NCBI GenBank assembly: GCA_030998225.1
Contig: JAPYXD010000704.1
Location: forward strand, 8,804,001-8,868,000
Source: Diplolepis rosae
Taxonomy: Eukaryota > Arthropoda > Insecta > Hymenoptera > Diplolepididae
Reading direction: 5' to 3'
DNA: 64,000 bases
Shown here: positions 44,302 through 56,266 of the stretch, piece by piece
Layout: each line of letters opens with the position of its first letter
How positions within the stretch are numbered: position 1 is the stretch's first letter
The notes under the pieces: generated by a model
Database searches by the model: none
Seen by the model: the letters and a program-made list of their open reading frames with translations, nothing else
What the model was told of the DNA's origin: nothing
Translations under genes and position numbers: made by a program

Positions 44302-47300
44302 TGTTACATCCTGCAAAAGTTTGAATTATTAATATTAATATAGAATAGGAAATTAATACAGCGATTCTTGAAATTTTCGGCCACATAGTATATACGAGAA
44401 ATAGACACTTGTATGCAGCTGACTCCGACTGCAGGAGCGCAATAAACATGTCAAAGTGCATTATAAGGATGCTCCCCTAGTCTCAACGCACTGCACTTAG
44501 AGTACTCTTCAGATTTCTTAAAGAATTTTACAGATTTTCTTCAAAATAATATTTTTTTAATTTTCTTTTATTTCAGCTATTTTCTCGATAAAGTCGCGCA
44601 TAACTTCAAATTACATATTCAAGGATGTAATAAATTGTATTCTAGTTCTTAAGGTTTAGATTAAGGATAAGAAAATAATGTATAAGAAAAGAGTTCGAAT
44701 CAAAAATATAGCACCTGTGTTAATTTTGCATGCAGAAAATATGAAAACATAAAATAAACAATAAACAAGCGAATAGTATCGTTAAATAATAAATTAAATT
44801 TATAAGTACAAAAGAAATGAGAAAGGGGTGAAATTCACGAATGCGAATTAATTAAATTAGCAACTCATGTTAGACTCAAATGAAATTTATCGGATACAAC
44901 TTAAAATATAAGAAAATCAAAGACATTAGGCTTATTTTTAAGAAATTTTGTAAAAGGCAAGGTTAATATGAGGACACCCGGTATACACCAAAACAGCCCT
45001 CATGCTCTCTTTGTCTTACTCATAGAACATATGGGAGCCAAACCATATAAATACGGCGACAATTTTCATGGAAAATCAGTTCAACTTGGGCTTTAGCCCA
45101 GAATCAAGCTTTTCAATTTGTGTTACCAAGACCTCAACGACAAGAGAAAAATATTGTATCAGAACTTCTTCTTCATAAAATAAATCCAAGTAAGACAAAA
45201 TTTGTTTATTTCTTTAACTCAATTTCCAACAACTTTTCTATTTTCAAATTTAAGCCGTTTAACGCACTGAAATTTAATCAAATAATTATATAAAACATTT
45301 CTTCGAATTTAAACATTGAGCAGAATTAGTTCAGTGTTAATGAATTTAATTTATTTATATTAACTTTCAATTTAAACATTGAGCAGAATTAGTTCAGTGT
45401 TAAGGAATTAAATCTGTTTATTTCAACTTTCAATTCGAACATCGAGCAAATTATTAGTTCAGTGTTAGTGCATTTTGTTTATTTCAACTTTCAATTTAAA
45501 CATTGAACAGAATTACTTCAGTGTTAATGAATTTAATTTGTTTATATCAACTTTCAATTTCAACATTGAGCAGAATTAGTTCAGTGTTAAAGAATTAAAT
45601 CTGTTTATTTCAACTTTCAATTCAAACATTGAGCAAATTATTAGTTCAGTGTTAGTGTGTTTAATTTGTTTATATCAATCATAAATTTAAACATTGAGCA
45701 AAATTAGTTCAGTGCTAGTGTGTTTAATTTATTTAATTTGTTTATAATAAATTTCTTAATTCAAGCATCGAGCAAAATTAGTTCAGTGTTAATTTATTTA
45801 ATTTTTTTTATAATAAATTTCTTAATTCAAACATTAAGCAATATTAGTTCAGTGTTAGTGTGTTTAATTTGTTTAATCAATTAATTTTTAAACATTGAGC
45901 AATTTATTTAGTTCAGTGAAGTTTTTTAATTTGTTCATACTAAATTTCTAAATTTAGCATTGAGCAGAATTAGTTCAGAGTTAAGGAATTAAATCTGTTT
46001 ATTTCAACTTTCAATTCGAACATTGAGCAAATTATTAGTTCAGTGTTAGTGCATTTTGTTTATTTCAACTTTCAATTTAAACATTGAGCAGAATTAGTTC
46101 AGTGTTAATGAATTTAATTTGTTTATATCAACTTTCAATTTTAGCATTGAGCAGAATTAGGTCAGTGTTAAAGAATTAAATCTGTTTATTTCAACTTTCA
46201 ATTCAAACATTGAGAAAATTATTAGTTCAGTGTTAGTGTGTTTAATTTGTTTGTATCAATCATAAATTTAAACATTGAGCAAAATTAGTCCAGTGTTAGT
46301 GTGTTTAATTTATTTAATTTGTTTATAATAAATTTCTTAATTCAAACATCGAGCAAAATTAGTTCAGTGTTAGTGTGTTTAATTTGTTTATATCAATCAT
46401 TAATTTAAACACTGAGCAAAATTAGTTCAGTGTTAAATAATTTAATTTGTTTATAACAATTTTTAAATTTAACATTGAGCTATTAAATTAAGTTCAGTGT
46501 AATTTTCATTCTTTATTTCAATTTTGACACTGAGCTATTTAATTAAGTTCAGTGTTAATTGATTTAATTTGTTTATAATAATTTTAAATTAAACATTGAG
46601 CTATTTTAATTAAGTTCAATGTGAGTCTGTTGATTTGTTTATTCCAATTTTCAAGCTTGGCATTGAGCACAGATTTCATTCAGTGTGGGCTTACACGTTC
46701 ATTTAGTTCTAAGGTTCTCCAATTCAAACATTGAGCAACCCACACAGTTCAGTGTTCATATATTTCGCTTAATTGCAAGTTCCCCAACTAAACATTGAAC
46801 AATTCATAGTTCAGTGTTTAGATATTTTGGTCGTGTACTTTTGAACCCTTAAACAAGCATTGAGCATTAGTTCGTTCAGTGTTAGTTTAAAAATATTTGG
46901 TTCATTTCAAGTTCTTAATTAAACATTGAGCGAGGGTTTCGTTCAGTGTTAGGTTACATCATTGGTTTAAGTCCAATTTTTCAATTTGAACATTGAGCAA
47001 TTTTACATAGTTCAGCGTTCAGATATTTAGGTTGTATGTTTTGGAAACCTTAAACAAACATTTAGCATTATTTTCGTTCAATGTTAGTTTGTATTTTTGT
47101 TAACCTTAATCCTTTAGCATTGAGCATAATTAGTTCAGTGCAAGATATAGTAAGATAGGTTTATTTGTCTTACGAATGGAGCATTGATTCAATGCATTGG
47201 TTCAATGCTATCATTCAAGATAGACGTTCTCGAAACGATTTTAGGACCCTATAAATACTTGCAAATTTTTTCAAGGGTCATTGACGTGGTATATCAATCA

Positions 47301-47594
47301 GTTAGTTAACTGATTTTCACGCTGCAAACAGTTAGTTGAGCTTGCACCAAGTTCACTCAAACTGACTTGTTTAATCAATCAAATATTAGGGATTAATAGG
47401 TATTCTTATTTCGTTATTCAAAACGTTATATTGCGACACGAAAGCGTTAAGGTTTTCTCGCTGATTTCGATTTAAGGATCTGATTTGCGTATTATTCTCT
47501 TCTCATAGCTAGGTCTGATTCCCAGGTTATATAGCGCAAGTTTTGACCTAAAAATCATTTTGCGTACGACACTATTGCGTTTTCGGACGTAACA
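44302..47594 (+). repeat. 3' LTR of the provirus, 3293 bp
   Basis: Colinear with the 5' LTR; differences in compared stretches are single bases. The extra 771 bp is accounted for by about 12 additional hairpin units. It ends GTAACA followed by the AAAC duplication. Confidence 0.93.
45312..47205 (+). repeat. Hairpin-unit array in the 3' LTR (about 30 units)
   Basis: Same units as 33424-34530. The last ~16 units match the 5' LTR one for one, while the first part shows repeated blocks (for example 45374-45660 and 45990-46240 share the same succession of variants), pointing to block duplication. Here the array lies in U3 of the 3' LTR and would be in the 3' part of every full-length viral RNA. 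Confidence 0.85.
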
Positions 47595-47598
47595 AAAC

Positions 47599-48085
47599 TT
47601 TAATCACAAGTATCCCAGTAATTATTTCTTCAGCCTTAAAATATTTAAAATTATCCAAAACTACACTGAAAAAAGTATTTGAAGACAAATCATGATAGAT
47701 TTTAATAAAAAGTATTATTAAAGCTATGGATCAACTAGACCACGTGGCCAAATATATTGCGAGATCAGGCAGTAAGATTTTAGAGCATATTTAGTGATCT
47801 CATCTGATTTTGAACGATCTCCTATGATTTCCACGTTAAACAAAGTTAATAAGACTGAGTTCATGTTATGATTCGTGAATTTACCTCTCGCGCCCGCTGA
47901 GTTCACTAAGTTCACCTCTCGCGTCTGCTGAGTTCATTTCCCCTATGCTGAATACACTTCTACTTCTAGGCACCTGAGTTCAGTTCTTAACCGCTGAATT
48001 TATCCCATGTCAAGGAAATTACATTTAATGAATTAGACGTTTTTAAAAGTAATATAATTATTATATTATAATAATTATAGTTACA
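47599..48085. other. Host DNA 3' of the provirus, no gene seen
   Basis: Includes one GGATCAACTAGACCACGTGGCC stretch (about 47728-47749) like an end of the CACGTGAC miniature family. No exon of the superoxide-dismutase-like gene could be identified. Confidence 0.4.
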
Positions 48086-48087
48086 AT

Positions 48088-48275
48088 GTGTAGCTCATTT
48101 GGTCAGAGCAGTTGATTGGCAATCAAAAGATCCTGGCTATAAGCGATATAAGAGTTTGAAATTGTCCATGAGAATACCTGTCGGGAACGTATCCTATCTG
48201 ACATGTGTGACTATAATGATCCTCCAATAATGTAGGCAGTGACAAAAATTTCGAACTCGACCACCTAATTTATAA
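48088..48275 (+). repeat. tRNA-derived SINE
   Basis: TAGCTCATTTGG (48091-48102) is a good A box, followed by an anticodon-arm-like TTGATTGGCAATCAA with a GGC triplet. The B-box region is deleted, and the body (GAATACCTGTCGGGAACGTA...TAATGTAGGCAGTGAC) matches 17460-17560. Confidence 0.65.
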
Positions 48276-48344
48276 TATTACTCATATTGAGTTGAGAACA
48301 AAGTCATTTCGTTTTTTTTCATGATTTTTACAGCAAGTTTATTA

Positions 48345-48992
48345 TTGGATCTATAACTTAATCCATGCGGTTTTTTCTTTCAAAATTTGAACGTTTATAA
48401 CAATTAACAAATAACAAACATTAATAAATTATGTATTGACCATTTTGTTCGATGACGTTTGGCCATCTTTCAGTCAGCTTCATAATGCTGCTTTCGTAGA
48501 AAGTTTGGTTCTTAAAAGCAAAAAACTAAATCAACTCATTTTTGATAGCCTTATTTCAATTGAATGTTTTTCCATTCGAATTGTTTTGAAGTGAACGAAA
48601 TAAATTATAGTCGGATGGTGCAAGGTCAGGACTATACGGTGGATGAGGCATCACTTCCCAGCCTAATTCCAATAATTTTTTAGAGTAACCAAAGATGTTT
48701 GTGGTCAGTTGTTATCTTGATGGAAGATGACGCCTTTACGAGTTGCCAGTTCTGGCCGCTTTCCCTTTATTTCTTTGTGCAATTTAATTAGCTGACGACA
48801 GTAGATATTTGAATTGATAGTTTGGTTCCTTGGGAGCAGCTCAAAATAAAAAAAACCTTTGAAATCCCACCAAACACTCAGCACAACCTTCTTTTTATGA
48901 ATATCGGCTTTTGATGTCGATTGTGCAGGCTCATCTCGCTTTCTCCATGATCTTTTTCTCACAACCCATTTTAAACGTGGAAGTACATCCAT
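48345..48992 (-). pseudogene. mariner 3' half, minus strand
   Basis: The terminal repeat TTGGATCTATAACTTAAT (preceded by TA at 48343) is the same as in the 8215-16719 mariner. On the minus strand the transposase reads from VLPRLKW... through SVWWDFKGF and NQTINSNIYC to the second Asp (FHQDN, about 48712). Then, after a frame change, come the YSPDLAPSDY block and the C-terminus. The 5' half is missing: at about 49000 it abuts another mariner on the opposite strand. Confidence 0.85.
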
Positions 48993-49002
48993 AAAAGATT
49001 AA

Positions 49003-49687
49003 CATCGTTCGGGACGTCCAGTGGAAGTGACTAACCTCGAAATGATTGACAAAATCCATGATATGGTTTTAAGTGATCGACGAATCAAAGTGCGCGAAAT
49101 CTCAGCAAGATGTGTGCCGCGTTTGCTCTTAGAAGAGTATAAACACAATCGAGTGGTCGGCTCTGTGGCTATTTTAGCGCTTTTCCGTTGCAATCCTGAC
49201 GAGTTTCTGAGTCGATACATAACTGTAGACGAAACATACCACTACTCTCCAGAGACAAAGGAACAATCAAAACAGTCGGTTTTTAAAGGCGAACGGATTC
49301 CGAAGAATCATCTACACCTATTATTTGCAAAAAGGACAAACGATAACTGAAGCGTATTATGCGTCGTTATTGCACCGGGTGAGCGAAGAAATCAAGAAAA
49401 AACGTCCTCATTTGAAAAAGATCCACCTCTGTTATGACAATGCACGGGCCCACGGGCACACACCTGCGAGGTTTAGATGGCCAAAATTATGGAATTAAAA
49501 TTCGAATTATTACAACATCCTCCATAATCATCGGATTTGGCCCTCAGTGACTATTTTTTATATTTTTGGACGGCTTGAAAAAGTTGGAGAAACACTTAGA
49601 AAATTGTTATGGATAAGAAAAATCATGTCAGATTATTTGATAGAAAAACACTTTTTTGAAGAACTGTCGAATTTGAAATTGTAATAA
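49003..49687 (+). pseudogene. Second mariner-like transposase remnant, plus strand
   Basis: It starts mid-protein at GRPVEVTN, DKIHDMVLSDRRIKVREIS, then has a deletion before VPRLLLEE. The first catalytic Asp (TVDETY) and the second (YDNARAH, about 49434) remain, while the third-Asp block (SDLALSDYF) is in a stop-containing frame. The pattern differs from the other mariners here and looks like the irritans-type subfamily. Neither terminus was found. Confidence 0.75.
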
Positions 49688-49691
49688 CAAA

Positions 49692-50511
49692 TGTAACATT
49701 CCTACTTTCCCCCTTGCTGCCAGACGCTTCAGCCAGCCAGGGCTCGGTAGGAATGGGGGAGTAGGTGATGAAATAATCGAGTCGTGAGAAATTTTTAAAA
49801 AAATAACAAAATGGTTTTATTCAATTTGAAAATAAAATATAAATGGTTACAGATAAAAGTGGTGTCAGTGTGCGTGATGAGTGGAATGGGTGTGATGTGA
49901 GAAATACGCCGGTGGTGTGCGCGTATGTGTGGGCACAGGCCTGGCTGTCACTTCGATCGTAGACCGGCCATCGGGCCGGAGCATCGTAGTTCACAACGTT
50001 GTTCTTCTGAAACTCGATACATAACATTCATTTTCCGGACTAGGTTGTCGTGCGCACATAATAGATCGTTGAGTCCGGCCTCTTGTCCAGGGCGCGTTGA
50101 TCTTCTGTCAGGATCGTACGTTCGTAAAGTCGGTCGTGGTCCTGGTCAGTGTCCGGCTTAGGGAGTATTAGCTTAGCGGTATCTGGGCAACGCCTCGCCC
50201 TCTAGACCTCGGCCACGGCGGTATCCGTAGGGACGAGGTTACAGGTAAGTCAGGTTGGTTGGTCTGTCTGTCGTGACGGTTGGGTCTAGACGCCCCGGGA
50301 GAGGTCGGTTACGCGTGGTATGTATTCGGAAATGTTCGGTAGCGCTCGGGAGTGCGGTCGGTAAGTATTCGGTGGCGTTCGGTAGTAGTCGGGAGCGTTC
50401 GGGAGTCCTTCCCTATATTTCGTTCGTACATGGTGGGGGACCGCTGCGCGCGCTGCTTGGCGTAAGCGGGGGAAGCTGTGACGTGTATACAGGGATGTAC
50501 ACTTCGTTACA
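49692..50511. mobile_element. Solo LTR, 820 bp
   Basis: It begins TGTAACATTCC and ends TTCGTTACA, with CAAA on both sides (49688-49691, 50512-50515). It is markedly GC-richer than the surroundings, with a run of CGGTAG/TCGGGAG repeats at about 50325-50410. No internal retroelement sequence adjoins, so it is best explained as recombination between the LTRs of a full element. Orientation is unknown. Confidence 0.75.
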
Positions 50512-50515
50512 CAAA

Positions 50516-50699
50516 TAAAAGCGAAATATTGTTAATAAAACGAATGTCGTAAATTTTAGGCTTATGAATAAGAGCTCCTCTTTTGCCTTTCAAGGAAATC
50601 TCATTTTCAATACAGAACTCTTACAAGGTCTGGAAGGTACAAACATTTCTGACTTTAACGAGTGAATTCCGAGTGAATAGCCTCTCGGATGAATCTCAC
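50516..50699. other. Nothing recognised
   Basis: Short AT-rich stretch between the solo LTR and a miniature-element fragment. Confidence 0.4.
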
Positions 50700-50860
50700 C
50701 ATTCTTTTTAGAATTTTTGCTTTAAAAAAGTTAACAGACGTGCGTTGTCTTTTATTATGTTTCCCAAATTTTCAGAAAAATGTTTTGCAAATTAAAGAAC
50801 TTATCTAACATGAACGAATTATTGTATAATTTAGTCACGTGACACTATTATTCCATGGCC
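50700..50860 (-). repeat. Partial TTAA miniature element (CACGTGAC family)
   Basis: The reverse complement of this stretch matches the left half of 1259-1543 (CACGTGACTAAATTATACA...TTCGTTCATGT). It ends in GGCC next to TTAA (50861-50864). The other end is missing. Confidence 0.55.
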
Positions 50861-51001
50861 TTAAAGCATATGGGCATATCCCAGGAACATTTCACTATTA
50901 TGTCCCTAAAAGATATCTAGGTTATTTTAATATATATCAAGTTAATTTTAATTTCAAGGTATGTATTATATTGAAAAGTATACTGCACAAATGGTTCTTA
51001 A

Positions 51002-53041
51002 GGTAGTACTACCTTTAACGAGAGCCAAAAGTTTCGCGCTTGCCGTGCGGGCAAACCCTAGCAGTGTGCACAGATCTGATACCGACGCAGTCACAACTAC
51101 AGAAGCACCTCCTGTCCGTGAGAAGCGAGTAGGGAAAGGCGGTGGCGCGTACTGCCTTTCTTTCTTCCTCGTCGCTCTTGCACGCGAGAACGACTCGTCC
51201 CACTTCTCCTTATTCTCCTCGCTTCCTCCATGCAATGCTATTTTTAGATTTCACATTTTACGCTTTCAGTTATCGAGTCGAAATTGAGAATTGTATTTCT
51301 CTCGACTCCGTGCAAAAGAGGCGCGAAGCAAACGACAATTTGAAATGTATGAAATATGTTATTTGAGATACAACAATTTTTTTCCAATATCTTGGAAAAA
51401 ATCTGCCTGAAATAAACATCTAAAAGATCGTGCAAAATTTGATAAGCATTTGAACATTTCAAAAATAAACTTTCAGTAAAATTTCTTGCCAATAAATGTT
51501 CAAAATTTGAATCAATATATGTTTTTCTATTTAAATTCCCATACTTCTAATCAATTTTGTACATTCAAAAAATTTTCAGTTAGAAATATATATTCAATTA
51601 AGAAAAAATAAACATAAAATTCAAGTTTAAAATTTACATTCTCAGTTTTATGTTAGAAATATTTTCATCTTACATTTTTGTAGCCTAGGCATAGACTTTT
51701 CATTTAAAAAACGAAATGCTCTACAAAAACGAAAAATTTTCTAATAGAAGTGGATAAATCAAAAAGCTAAAATATGTGTTATCTTCATATGAACAAGTAA
51801 ATATTTATCAATATCAATTTTTACATGAACATTTTTGTTCGAAGTGTTGAAATCTTGTTACAATTTGACAAGATCATATGGACAAGTTCAATCTTTTAAA
51901 TGAAATATCTTGTGATTTTTAATTTGTCTGTTCTTCTGAAATCGGGGGAAGATGTAAAAAGTAAAAAAAAAAAAATTTCCAATGGAATCCAAGGTCAATA
52001 AATGCTTAAAGTTTTAAATCAAGATTTTAATTACAAAATTTTGAAGCTTTGTAATTAGCTTTATAAATTACTACTTGTATCAGAAAGTAATTCAGCTCTG
52101 TAGAGCATTTTTATAATTTGAATTCAAAATAGGTGCTTAGGCCAGAAAAAAGTAAAATAAAAATTTTTTCACCATAAAACTAAGAATGTAAATTTTAAAT
52201 TTATTTATTTAGTCGAGAGAAATACAATTCTCAATTTCGACTCGATAACTGAAAGCGTAAAATGTGAAATCTAAAAATAGCATTGCATGGAGGAAGCGAG
52301 GAGAATAAGGAGAAGTGGGACGGGTCGTTCTCGCGTGCAAGAGCGACGAGGAAGAAAGAAAGGCAGCGCGCGCCACCGCCTTTCCCTACTCGCTTCTCAC
52401 GGACAGGAGGTGCTTCTGTAGTTGTGAATGCGTCGGTATCAGATCTGTGCACACTGAACCCTAGTACTGTTGTTATATCACAAGTCTTATAATTTTGGCT
52501 GAAGCAGTACACACGGATGAACGCGCACACTTAGCGAAATCAGCTGCTCGAAAGCTGGCAACGTCGCGCGATAAATCAAAAGTTTAAAGTTAAAAGCTCG
52601 GTACGCCTTTCTCAGTTGCACACATTTTGCTATTTCGTACTTTCTCTCTCGCTCAGTCGCGACGTTGCCGCTCACTCGGCTCATTTATTTAGTGCTCTTT
52701 ATTGAACTCGATTTCAACAACTTTAAAGCATTGTTACTCGAAATACAATAAAACAAAGTTATCCAAATTCAGCAGGAGTGAGTCTAAGAAAGTGTTCATT
52801 CTACTCGCGGAATTTGATCGCGCTCTTAATTTTTTTTTATTCTTTTTTCTGGAATTCCTTATTGAATTTCAACTATAACCTATACCTACCATGTAAAAGT
52901 GGGTGACTTTAGAAATTCATATCTTTTAAACTAATAAGTCAAACGCCTTCAAACTTTTCTATCTTGTGTATTTTAACTTCATTTACGATACCCTGAAATT
53001 TCAACGCTTTCTTAATTTATCGCCGTAAGGGTAGTACTACC
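51002..53041. mobile_element. 2.04-kb TTAA element with palindromic ends
   Basis: Both termini are GGTAGTACTACC (itself a palindrome), flanked by TTAA at 50998-51001 and 53042-53045. There is no transposase. Inside, about 250 bp at 51050-51305 is the near-perfect reverse complement of 52213-52475, including a GC-rich coding-looking block that gives rise to misleading open frames on both strands. A second small inverted pair (GGCAACGTCGCG / CGCGACGTTGCC) lies at about 52556-52668. The TTAA target suggests piggyBac or Kolobok mobilisation. Confidence 0.75.
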
Positions 53042-53045
53042 TTAA

Positions 53046-55115
53046 TAGATTCATTCTCTAGATCGAAAGTAATTGAAGTTTAAATTTTCGATTTTTAATT
53101 AAATTAATTTAAAGTTTGGAAAAGTTTATAAATACTTTCTCACGGTTCTCATTCAGTTTTTTGTGATTGTGCTTAAGAAAAAAATACTCAATTTCTAACT
53201 TTCAGCAGAAAATTATAAATCGTTACAGTCGACCGTAACGATTAAATATGATATTAAAATTTGTTCAATGTATAATTGCTTACTAAGGATCCTCTAAGGA
53301 AGGATGGGACAATGTTCCTCCACTGAGCCCTCCGAAATCACAATTGGGTCGGAAGTGACGTCATACGCATTCTTGATTGTCTAAAACAAAAACACGTTTA
53401 GAGGTTATTTTTAGGAGCGAATACACTTTCCCGTTTATAATATGCACCACAATGCATCAGTTATGATGCATATATCATAATTAGATACTTATTAAATTAA
53501 TTTATTCACATTCATTTTAAATTTGTGACATCCTCTGAACATCATTGTCATTAAAAAATTGTTTCCAATTTCTCTTTATTTTAAAATTTTCCTTTTCCAA
53601 AAACTTTTTATAGTTGTCAGCGTTCGTTAACCTTATGATTTGTCTTTAAAAACCATATCTTTATCTAGATAATTTATTACTTCCTGTAAACAGTTAAGTT
53701 CTACGAAACTTTTCAAAATGCATTTTTCATAGCGTTATTTAACTTTTGTATCTTTACTCGGTACGGACTCGGAATGATCTAGTTAAATATAATTAACTTT
53801 GTTAATGTACAAAAATCAACACTTTTGAGTAATATACCACCCACAATCGTTGTCCCAACTGACAGTTCTACACATTTATCGTCTCCAAAAGATAAAATGT
53901 ACAAACTTCGGTTCAATTACAAGATATTTCTAATGTAATCTTACCTAACAACCAGGAAAAAACTAACAAACGACTTGTATCTTCAGGTTGACGAACCTGT
54001 GCCACCAGGCAAAGCCTCAGTAAATATAAATAGACCTAGATGCATTTCCTGTTCTGAAATAGCGGAGTCATATATAAATAAATCTCATTAAACATAAAAA
54101 CCAAATTATTCTTCAAATTACTATGTAACTTTATAAAAAATTAAACCATTACTTGAATTTCTAACAGAGTAAATGATATTTCAGGTCTATGATTTTTATT
54201 TGAACTAATAATTCTAATTATACTTTTAATAATGATTCTCGGACATAAGAAATGTTATTCCAATTAAATAATTTAGAATTTAGAATTAAATAATTGAAAA
54301 TGCATCAAGTTCCAAATATATCTATGTATAAAAATGTAAAGTCTTAATTTATGATTAGTATTATGAAAAATTAACTTAATAAATTCATTTCAATACAATT
54401 CATTTTTACGAAACCCTAAAACGTCATTTTATAGGAACTAAATTATTGAAATTATCTCGATTATTTTACTTTATATAGTTTTATATGTATAAATATTAAA
54501 ATCTGATAAGGTAATCCAAATATCTGTAGTCTCAATAAAAGTTATAGATGATTCTCTCAATTCAATTGTGCATTTCAAGTTTTTAACATTAAAATTAGTA
54601 GTTACGTTATTCAAAATTGAATCATTATATTATAATCGACCCATAATATTATTAAGAAATAAATTATTACACCGTCTGTTTAGTGTAAATGAATTTAGAC
54701 CATAAGGATTGTCTCATTAACGTAAGAAAAAGTAATAGAAATAGGAATACAATATTTCAAATACGAATTAGAAAATTAGTTATAATCCACTTATAATTTA
54801 AAGTGTTTAAATGAAATGTTAAATATAAATATTAGTAATTAGTATACATATGTAAAAATTTATAATTAATGGTAAAAGTCATACAAATGTCTCCATCTTT
54901 TGAGAAAAGAGATGAACCTGGAGAAACTGGGTACCACCTACTGGACCCAGATATCAGGACCCGCTACAGAATCACCCTATGAGAATCAAAAGTGTAACTG
55001 CTCCTGCTTATAGCAACGAATTAAAAAAGAAAAAGATAAATCTAAAGCAGCGTTAGAACATTTTTATATGGGAAGGGAAAGTAGAGTATTACAGGAAAAC
55101 GGGCTGCACGTCTAA
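53046..55115. other. AT-rich, no gene
   Basis: Very AT-rich. The one structured piece is 53281-53310, a reverse complement of 56042-56071. Confidence 0.45.
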
Positions 55116-55119
55116 AAAA

Positions 55120-55345
55120 GTGAGTTATTCCTTAGCTATTTCCTCGGTTTTCTCCTCAGTTATTTCCACAGTTATTCCACAGTTATTCCTTAATTTTTTC
55201 CTCGGTTATTTCCTGAGTTATTCCTTAGTTATTTCCTCAATTTCTTCCACAGTTATTTCCAGAGTTATGCCTCAGTTTTTCCACAGTTATTTCCACAGTT
55301 ATTCCTCAGTTTTTGCCTCAGTATTTCAAAGTTATTTTCGGTTTT
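55120..55345. repeat. Minisatellite of CAGTTATTCC-type units
   Basis: About 16 irregular copies of CAGTTATTTCC / CAGTTATTCCT. The open frame through it encodes only repetitive Ser/Val/Phe sequence. Confidence 0.75.
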
Positions 55346-55469
55346 TTTTTCGTGAACATTTAAAAACTTTTTCGTTGAAACACAATAAAAGAAATCATTC
55401 AAGAATAAATATAAAGAGGTACCAAGATTTTCCCCATGATCTATCTCATCAGATTTCTACCATAATAAA

Positions 55470-55801
55470 AAGTAACTATTTGGAAAACAGTAGATGGAAA
55501 ATTTTATCCCACCCGCCTTATAGCCCAGACCTTGCCCCTTCTGACTACCATTTGTTCCGGACGATGCAGAACGCCTGGAATACGGTTCACATCAGAACAG
55601 GGTATCAAAAATTGGCTTGATTCATTCTTGACTGCCAAGCCGGCGCAGTTATTTCGGGAGGGAATCCACAAATTGCCAGAAAGATGGGAAAAAGTCATAG
55701 CTTCAGATGGGCAATTCTTTGAACAATACTATTGTACATGTTTTTCTTAAACAAACGTTAAAATTTTGAAAAAAACCGCACAAATTAAGTTATAGATCCA
55801 A
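55470..55801 (+). pseudogene. mariner 3' fragment with terminal repeat
   Basis: It begins at NYLENSRWKILSHPPYSPDL, includes the third catalytic Asp (APSDYH, about 55542), then after a frame change IKNWLDSF...KLPERWEKVIA and a stop. It ends in the TTAAGTTATAGATCCAA terminal repeat at 55801. It is the same family as 15816-16719 and carries the block deleted there. Confidence 0.88.
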
Positions 55802-55805
55802 TGAT

Positions 55806-56266
55806 AAGAAAAAAGTTAGCCAGAAAGGCAGTATTTCCGAGTTATTTAAGCGAAACCTTCAGACTCGAAAAAGAAAAATTACTTATTTTATTTCTTCCTA
55901 GAAGAAATAAAATAATATACATTGAATTCCATGTGATTTCAGACGTCACAAATTAATAAAAACAAAAACATAACCGCTTAACACTTCACCAGATCTTTTC
56001 AAACAACTCCGCTCGACCAATCCGTATTAGGCACGGGGTTTGTCCCATCCTCCCCTAAAGGATCCTTATTGCTTATGTGGGGAGCGCTGCTGTTAAGCTT
56101 CCCCCTCCTACCGTGGGAGTGGCTTGCTGGCCGGCGCACGCGAAGTGCATATATACATTAGACGTGTGCATTCTGTCGGATCGAATGTCGAAAATTCGAT
56201 TCGATTCGCCTTATTTGTTGGATCGCATTTTTTCGTTTCAATCGGCTACATAGTTCACGTATCAAA
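55806..56266. other. No gene; inverted partner of 53281
   Basis: 56042-56071 is the reverse complement (about 27 of 30 bases) of 53281-53310. The sequence from 56090 to 56260 is GC-richer, with no element end recognised. Confidence 0.4.

Larger units (their letters stand above)
32412..47598 (+). mobile_element. Endogenous errantivirus-like retrovirus, 15.2 kb
   Basis: Two direct LTRs (32416-34937, 44302-47594) begin TGTTAC and end GTAACA and are flanked by the 4-bp duplication AAAC (32412-32415, 47595-47598). The internal region has extra ORFs, gag, pro-pol and env in order, a splice acceptor before env, and a polypurine tract at 44292-44301. Layout and enzymes are of Gypsy/errantivirus type. 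In the parts of the LTRs I compared, differences are rare apart from array length, implying a fairly recent insertion. It is defective: frame changes in gag and RT, TGA in gag, two TAG codons in pol. Confidence 0.93.

Noticed and set aside
41890..44461. Minus-strand ORFs opposite pol and env
   Set aside because: They are shadows of the coding strand, with no domains and no splice or promoter context.
50961..52530. Similar ORFs at 50961-51287 (+) and 52231-52530 (-) with identical segments
   Set aside because: They are the two arms of one inverted repeat read in opposite directions; no known domain, and frames exist on both strands at the same place.
55120..55620. 166-aa ORF as one gene
   Set aside because: It is an accidental join of the CAGTTATTCC minisatellite with a mariner transposase fragment.
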